From Gryllotalpicola protaetiae (GTDB lineage Bacteria > Actinomycetota > Actinomycetes > Actinomycetales > Microbacteriaceae): a stretch of 64,000 nt of DNA. The number at the start of each line of letters is the position of its first letter. Position 1 is the stretch's first letter. The translations under genes and the position numbers were made by a program. Below, piece by piece: positions 60,632 through 64,000 of the stretch. The notes under the pieces are model-generated. The model was not told the DNA's origin, ran no database searches, and saw only the letters and a program-made list of their open reading frames with translations. The DNA lies in NCBI RefSeq assembly GCF_003627055.1, contig NZ_CP032624.1, positions 2,914,001 to 2,978,000 on the forward strand, read 5' to 3'.

Positions 60632-61582
60632 TCATACCGTGAGCTCCCCTCGCATGACGGGGACACATGAGCCGCGCAGGGTCGCGACGATCCCGTCAGG
60701 GGTGCGCCGCGCATCAACATGCAGCACGCTTGGCCTACCCATTTCGACGCCCTGATGGACGATGAAGCTGTCCTCCGTGGCACCCGGTTCGAGCGACAGG
60801 AGCAGGCAGGCGAGCGCCGCATTCGCGCTTCCGGTGGCGGGGTCCTCCCATGTTCCCGCGAGCGGCGCGAACATCCGGGCGCGGATCGACCGACCGCGCT
60901 TGGAATAGACGTGAACGGAGAAGCGACCACCGAGTCGCGGATCGGCATCCCGGGCTTCCCGGAACATCGCGAGATCTGGATCGCACCGCGACAGCGCGTC
61001 GTCGGCCAGTTCCGCGATGACATAGGACGTGCCGGTGGAGGTCGCGACCGGTGCGTGATTCGTCGTTAGCACGTCTTCGGGGTGCAGTCGGAGTGCTTTA
61101 GCGATGACGTCGGGCGGCACTGGTTCCCCGACCTGCAGCGGTTGCGGCGGCACGATCACCGCGGCGATTGGCGCGCCGTTCGGGTCGCGTTCGATCGCGA
61201 CGTCGACGAGGCCGGCGGCGGTCTCGAAGATCGCCGCCGTTAGATCGGGTCTTTGGGTCGCCAGGGTGAAGGCGGTGCCGACCAATGGGTGGCCGGCGAA
61301 AGCCATCTCGGCCGTGCGATTGAAGATACGGATCCTGGCCGTATTCACTGGATCGCTGGACGGCAAGACGAACGTGGTCTCGCTCAGGTTGAACTCGGCG
61401 GCCACCGTCTGCATCATCGCGGTGTCGAGTTCATCGTTCATCATGACCACGGCAAGAGGATTTCCGCCGAAGCGCTCCTCGGTGAACACATCGACGGTGA
61501 AGAACGGCAACGTGCGCGGCGGATGCCTATTTCGTCGTTCGGCGCTGAGACCGGCCACCGGCGGAGCTGTCGTCCCTTTCAC
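60632..61582 (-). CDS. PhzF-family isomerase/epimerase
   Basis: 316 aa from GTG 61582 (GTGA overlap with the reductase-hydrolase gene). PhzF fold: FTVDVFTEERFGGNPLAVV, the catalytic-Glu segment EFNLSETTFVLP, FNRTAEMAFAGHPLVGTA, and near the C-terminus TWEDPATGSANAALACLL. Phenazine PhzF isomerises a dihydroxyanthranilate; most relatives act on other unknown substrates. An N-terminal extension of ~25 residues is not conserved. Third gene of the TetR operon. Confidence 0.88.
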   Translation of the reverse strand: MKGTTAPPVAGLSAERRNRHPPRTLPFFTVDVFTEERFGGNPLAVVMMNDELDTAMMQTVAAEFNLSETTFVLPSSDPVNTARIRIFNRTAEMAFAGHPLVGTAFTLATQRPDLTAAIFETAAGLVDVAIERDPNGAPIAAVIVPPQPLQVGEPVPPDVIAKALRLHPEDVLTTNHAPVATSTGTSYVIAELADDALSRCDPDLAMFREARDADPRLGGRFSVHVYSKRGRSIRARMFAPLAGTWEDPATGSANAALACLLLSLEPGATEDSFIVHQGVEMGRPSVLHVDARRTPDGIVATLRGSCVPVMRGELTV

Positions 61583-63417
61583 TTGGCGCTCGCCTGATCC
61601 AGCCCGAACTCATTCGAAGGCAGAAACGAGCTGATGAGATCTGCGACCTTCACGGGATGCGTAACCTGAGGGTGGTGCCCGGCGTGGGCGATCTCCGAGA
61701 CGGTGACGTGACCCAGCGGCGCGAGGTCGTCGATCGCCTCCGAGGTGAGAGGGTCATCGGCTCCGACGACGATGTGCACGGAGCCGCGGTAGTTCCGCAG
61801 GAGCTCGCGTAAGTGGCCCCGCCAACGCGGATCCGACGACCGGGCCAACAGGCCGGCGACGCGGGCTGCCGTTCCGGGACGCCGAAGATCCGCGACGCTG
61901 GATTGCAGGGCTGCGGCGTTCTTCTCGTCGCCGGTGAGGCGCCGGGCGATGTCGGCAGGCTTCGCTCGCTTAAGAAGGGCCCGAACCACCGGTTGCACCC
62001 GCAAGATCGGCTCTGGTGACCCTTGCAGGAAGAACGGGGCGACCAAGGTAAGCCTGCGGACCTTCTGCGGCGCTGCCGCAGCCGCTTCAAGGGCAGCGGC
62101 CGAGGCGATGGAGTGCGCGACCATATGCGTTTGGTCGGATGTGGCGAGAAGCGCTTCCAACCAGCGAGACCAGTCCCACGACCCATCGCCTGCGCTCATG
62201 CCCAAGCCGGGAAGATCAAGCGCCCGCGCATCAGGCAACAGTCGGACCACGGCGGCCCAGGTGTCGGCGTTGACGGGCAGACCGGGAAGCACGATCGTCG
62301 AGGCGTGGGCACGACCAAGCTCGAACGTACGCACTCCGCCAACGGTAACGAAGCGGCGATCCGGCTCAGGTGCAGCGCCAAATCGATGAGCGGCGAGATA
62401 GTCCGCCCACACATCGATGGAGTGTTCCGTGGGTGGCATCGTGAGATCGTGTCTGCGGGCAACGGCGATCGCCGTGCCTGTGGGGTAGCGATCCCGAGAC
62501 AGGAAGCTGAGCGTCTCCGGGTCCGTTCGGGTCACGGCCTGGGGAAGACGCTTGATCACCGCAGCGGGAATGCGCAGTCTCGGAGCCTTCGTCCCGTAGT
62601 GACGCGCAATTCCTGAAAGCAGCGCAGGCAGTGCCGGAGTCTGGTCGTCGAGGATCCAGTAGCTCTTCCGTGCAGTAGAGTCGTCTGCGGGGAGCAGCGC
62701 CATGAACGCGGCGAGATAATCGGCGGTGACAACGGGCACGAACGTGGCGTCGCTCCCGGGCAGGGCGGGTAGCCTGCCGTGCCACAGGTCTTCCAGGTTT
62801 GCGGCCAGTCCGAGCTGTTGATCGGTCTCGCCCGACCTACTGTCTCCGATGACGGTGGACGGGTTGACAACGCTCCACGGCACGCCCATCCGAGCCGCAC
62901 GAGTTCGGAACACGGCGTCTGACTCGACCTTCGACGCCTCGTAGGCGCCGAGCGTCGAATAGACACGCCGAATGCGCTCCGCATCCCACCGTTCGATCGC
63001 AGGTTCCTGTCCTCCCACCCGGTAGCCGGAGACGTGCACGACACGGCGGATCGCAGGCAGGGTCGCCGCGAAATCCACGATCCGCTCGACGCTGTGGACA
63101 TTGGCCGCTCGTGCCTCGTCGATCCCCATTCCGAAGCGGTAAGCGCCGGCGCAGCTGTAGATCTCGGTGATCCCGGCCCATTGCGTCGCATCGTCGAGAA
63201 GGAGGCGATCGCTCGCGAAGTCGACGCGAACGTGCTCGACGTTCTCTCCTCGGTCGTGGTCGGCGAGCCAATCTCGTAGGCGCCTCTCGCTCGAGTCGGA
63301 TCTGCTGGCAGCAGTCACGCGCACGTCGGCCTCATCGAGTGCAAGGATCACGTGGCGACCGATAAGGCCAGTCGCACCGAATATGAGTGCGTGCCGCTGC
63401 GGTGCGGGCTCGTTCAT
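61579..63417 (-). CDS. Extended SDR / alpha-beta hydrolase fusion protein
   Basis: 612 aa from ATG 63417 (ATGA overlap with the TetR stop). Residues ~10-350: extended SDR with GATGLIGRHVILALDEADV, VVHVSGYRVGG and a YEASKVESD active-site segment. Residues ~370-605: alpha/beta hydrolase with STIVLPGLPVNADTW, a nucleophile elbow reading VAHSIAS (Ser flanked by His and Ile, so not the usual G-x-S-x-G), DDPLT for the acid, and HAGHHPQV for the catalytic His. An NAD-dependent reductase fused to a hydrolase suggests two consecutive steps on one substrate, unknown. Confidence 0.82.
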   Translation of the reverse strand: MNEPAPQRHALIFGATGLIGRHVILALDEADVRVTAASRSDSSERRLRDWLADHDRGENVEHVRVDFASDRLLLDDATQWAGITEIYSCAGAYRFGMGIDEARAANVHSVERIVDFAATLPAIRRVVHVSGYRVGGQEPAIERWDAERIRRVYSTLGAYEASKVESDAVFRTRAARMGVPWSVVNPSTVIGDSRSGETDQQLGLAANLEDLWHGRLPALPGSDATFVPVVTADYLAAFMALLPADDSTARKSYWILDDQTPALPALLSGIARHYGTKAPRLRIPAAVIKRLPQAVTRTDPETLSFLSRDRYPTGTAIAVARRHDLTMPPTEHSIDVWADYLAAHRFGAAPEPDRRFVTVGGVRTFELGRAHASTIVLPGLPVNADTWAAVVRLLPDARALDLPGLGMSAGDGSWDWSRWLEALLATSDQTHMVAHSIASAAALEAAAAAPQKVRRLTLVAPFFLQGSPEPILRVQPVVRALLKRAKPADIARRLTGDEKNAAALQSSVADLRRPGTAARVAGLLARSSDPRWRGHLRELLRNYRGSVHIVVGADDPLTSEAIDDLAPLGHVTVSEIAHAGHHPQVTHPVKVADLISSFLPSNEFGLDQASAK

Positions 63418-64000
63418 CGAAGCGCCTCCGTTTGCGATGATGCGTGATCGAGGATGCTGCCCAGCACGGCTGCGGTATCGCGGAGCGCTTCGACGCTCCG
63501 GTGCGCACGACAGAGGATGACTGTGCCTTCGAGGCTCGTCACGATAGTCGTCGCCATCGCCCATGCTTGCGGGCGCGGATGCCGCTGGGTCTCTAGGTAG
63601 TCGGCGAGTGTCGTGATCCACGAGTCGAAGGCGACGGCGCAGGCGGTGCGCAGCACTTCACTACGCTCACTTGCGTCCAGGGTCACCACCGATACCGGGC
63701 AGCCCAGTCGATAGTCGCTCTCGACCAGCATCTCGATCAGGGCTGTGACCATGGACTCCACGACGTCGCGAGGGGACTCGGCATTGGCCATGGCCTCGGC
63801 CAGTTGGTCGCTCAGCTGCTGCGCAGCCAACTCGACCGCCCGTGCGCCGAGCGTGGCTTTCCCCCCAGGGAAGTGGAAGTAGATCGACCCTTTCGGGACC
63901 CTAGCGTGCTCGGTCACGGCGTTAAGCCCGGCCCCGGTATAGCCCTGTGTCTGGATGAGCTCAAGCATCGACTCCACCATGCGGGTCTGTGTTCGCTCGC
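63414..64000 (-). CDS. TetR-family regulator, 5' end outside the window
   Basis: Open to the right edge; at least 188 aa plus upstream residues ERTQTR. DNA-binding domain MVESMLELIQTQGYTGAGLNAVTEHARVPKGSIYFHFPGGK. The ligand domain contains RLGCPVSVVTLDASE, as in the TetR_C subgroup with a Cys near LGCP. It overlaps the reductase-hydrolase gene and is probably the repressor of the operon TetR - fusion - PhzF. Confidence 0.88.
   Translation of the reverse strand, partial: ERTQTRMVESMLELIQTQGYTGAGLNAVTEHARVPKGSIYFHFPGGKATLGARAVELAAQQLSDQLAEAMANAESPRDVVESMVTALIEMLVESDYRLGCPVSVVTLDASERSEVLRTACAVAFDSWITTLADYLETQRHPRPQAWAMATTIVTSLEGTVILCRAHRSVEALRDTAAVLGSILDHASSQTEALR

Overview
The window is high-GC DNA from a member of the Actinomycetota, most likely the family Microbacteriaceae. 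This rests on the 16S rRNA gene, the long helix-54 insertion in the 23S gene, the gene order from tyrS to der, and many genes whose start codon sits 6-8 bases after a -10 hexamer (leaderless transcripts). I cannot fix the genus by eye.

Bases 1-35,400 are ordinary chromosome. After the end of pheT comes an arginine cluster, argCJBDFH, preceded by a candidate leaderless leader peptide and a hairpin that could mask the argC ribosome binding site. argG and argR are not in the cluster. A small membrane protein, a 3-methyladenine DNA glycosylase and a SatD-like pair follow. Then comes tyrS and a complete 16S-23S-5S operon, followed by a conserved actinobacterial run: a repeat-rich TPR-like protein, HAD phosphatase, a 53-aa protein, tlyA, nadK, recN, pyrG, a NUDIX hydrolase, xerD, parA, scpA, scpB, rluB, tyrA, cmk and der. 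This is largely the order known from Mycobacterium tuberculosis Rv1689-Rv1713, with an rrn operon placed inside it. A DUF2252 protein and a GNAT acetyltransferase end the block.

At 35.4-35.6 kb lies a tRNA-Pro(GGG) gene, preceded by a damaged tandem copy. Next to its 3' end begins an integrative conjugative element (ICE)-like region: putative integrase arm sites, integrase, excisionase, DUF4913, SSB and a VirD4-type coupling protein. The transfer and maintenance operon resumes at 44.9-58.7 kb on the minus strand: VirB4, SCO6880-like, TrbL/VirB6, two paralogous small membrane proteins, a transglycosylase/M23 hydrolase, a VirB8/TcpC-like protein, ParB, DUF2637, primase-polymerase and ArdC. I see no relaxase. 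Plus-strand cargo interrupts this operon twice: MFS exporter, NTF2-like protein, XRE regulator and a frameshifted methyltransferase at 40.9-44.9 kb, and a NUDIX gene at 51 kb between the two membrane-protein paralogues.

Bases 58,961-64,000 carry oxidoreductase and regulator genes: a divergent MerR/SDR pair with a textbook 19-bp MerR spacer, an NTF2-like protein, and an overlapping TetR - reductase/hydrolase fusion - PhzF operon. No second copy of the tRNA end was seen, so I cannot say whether these genes are ICE cargo or chromosome.
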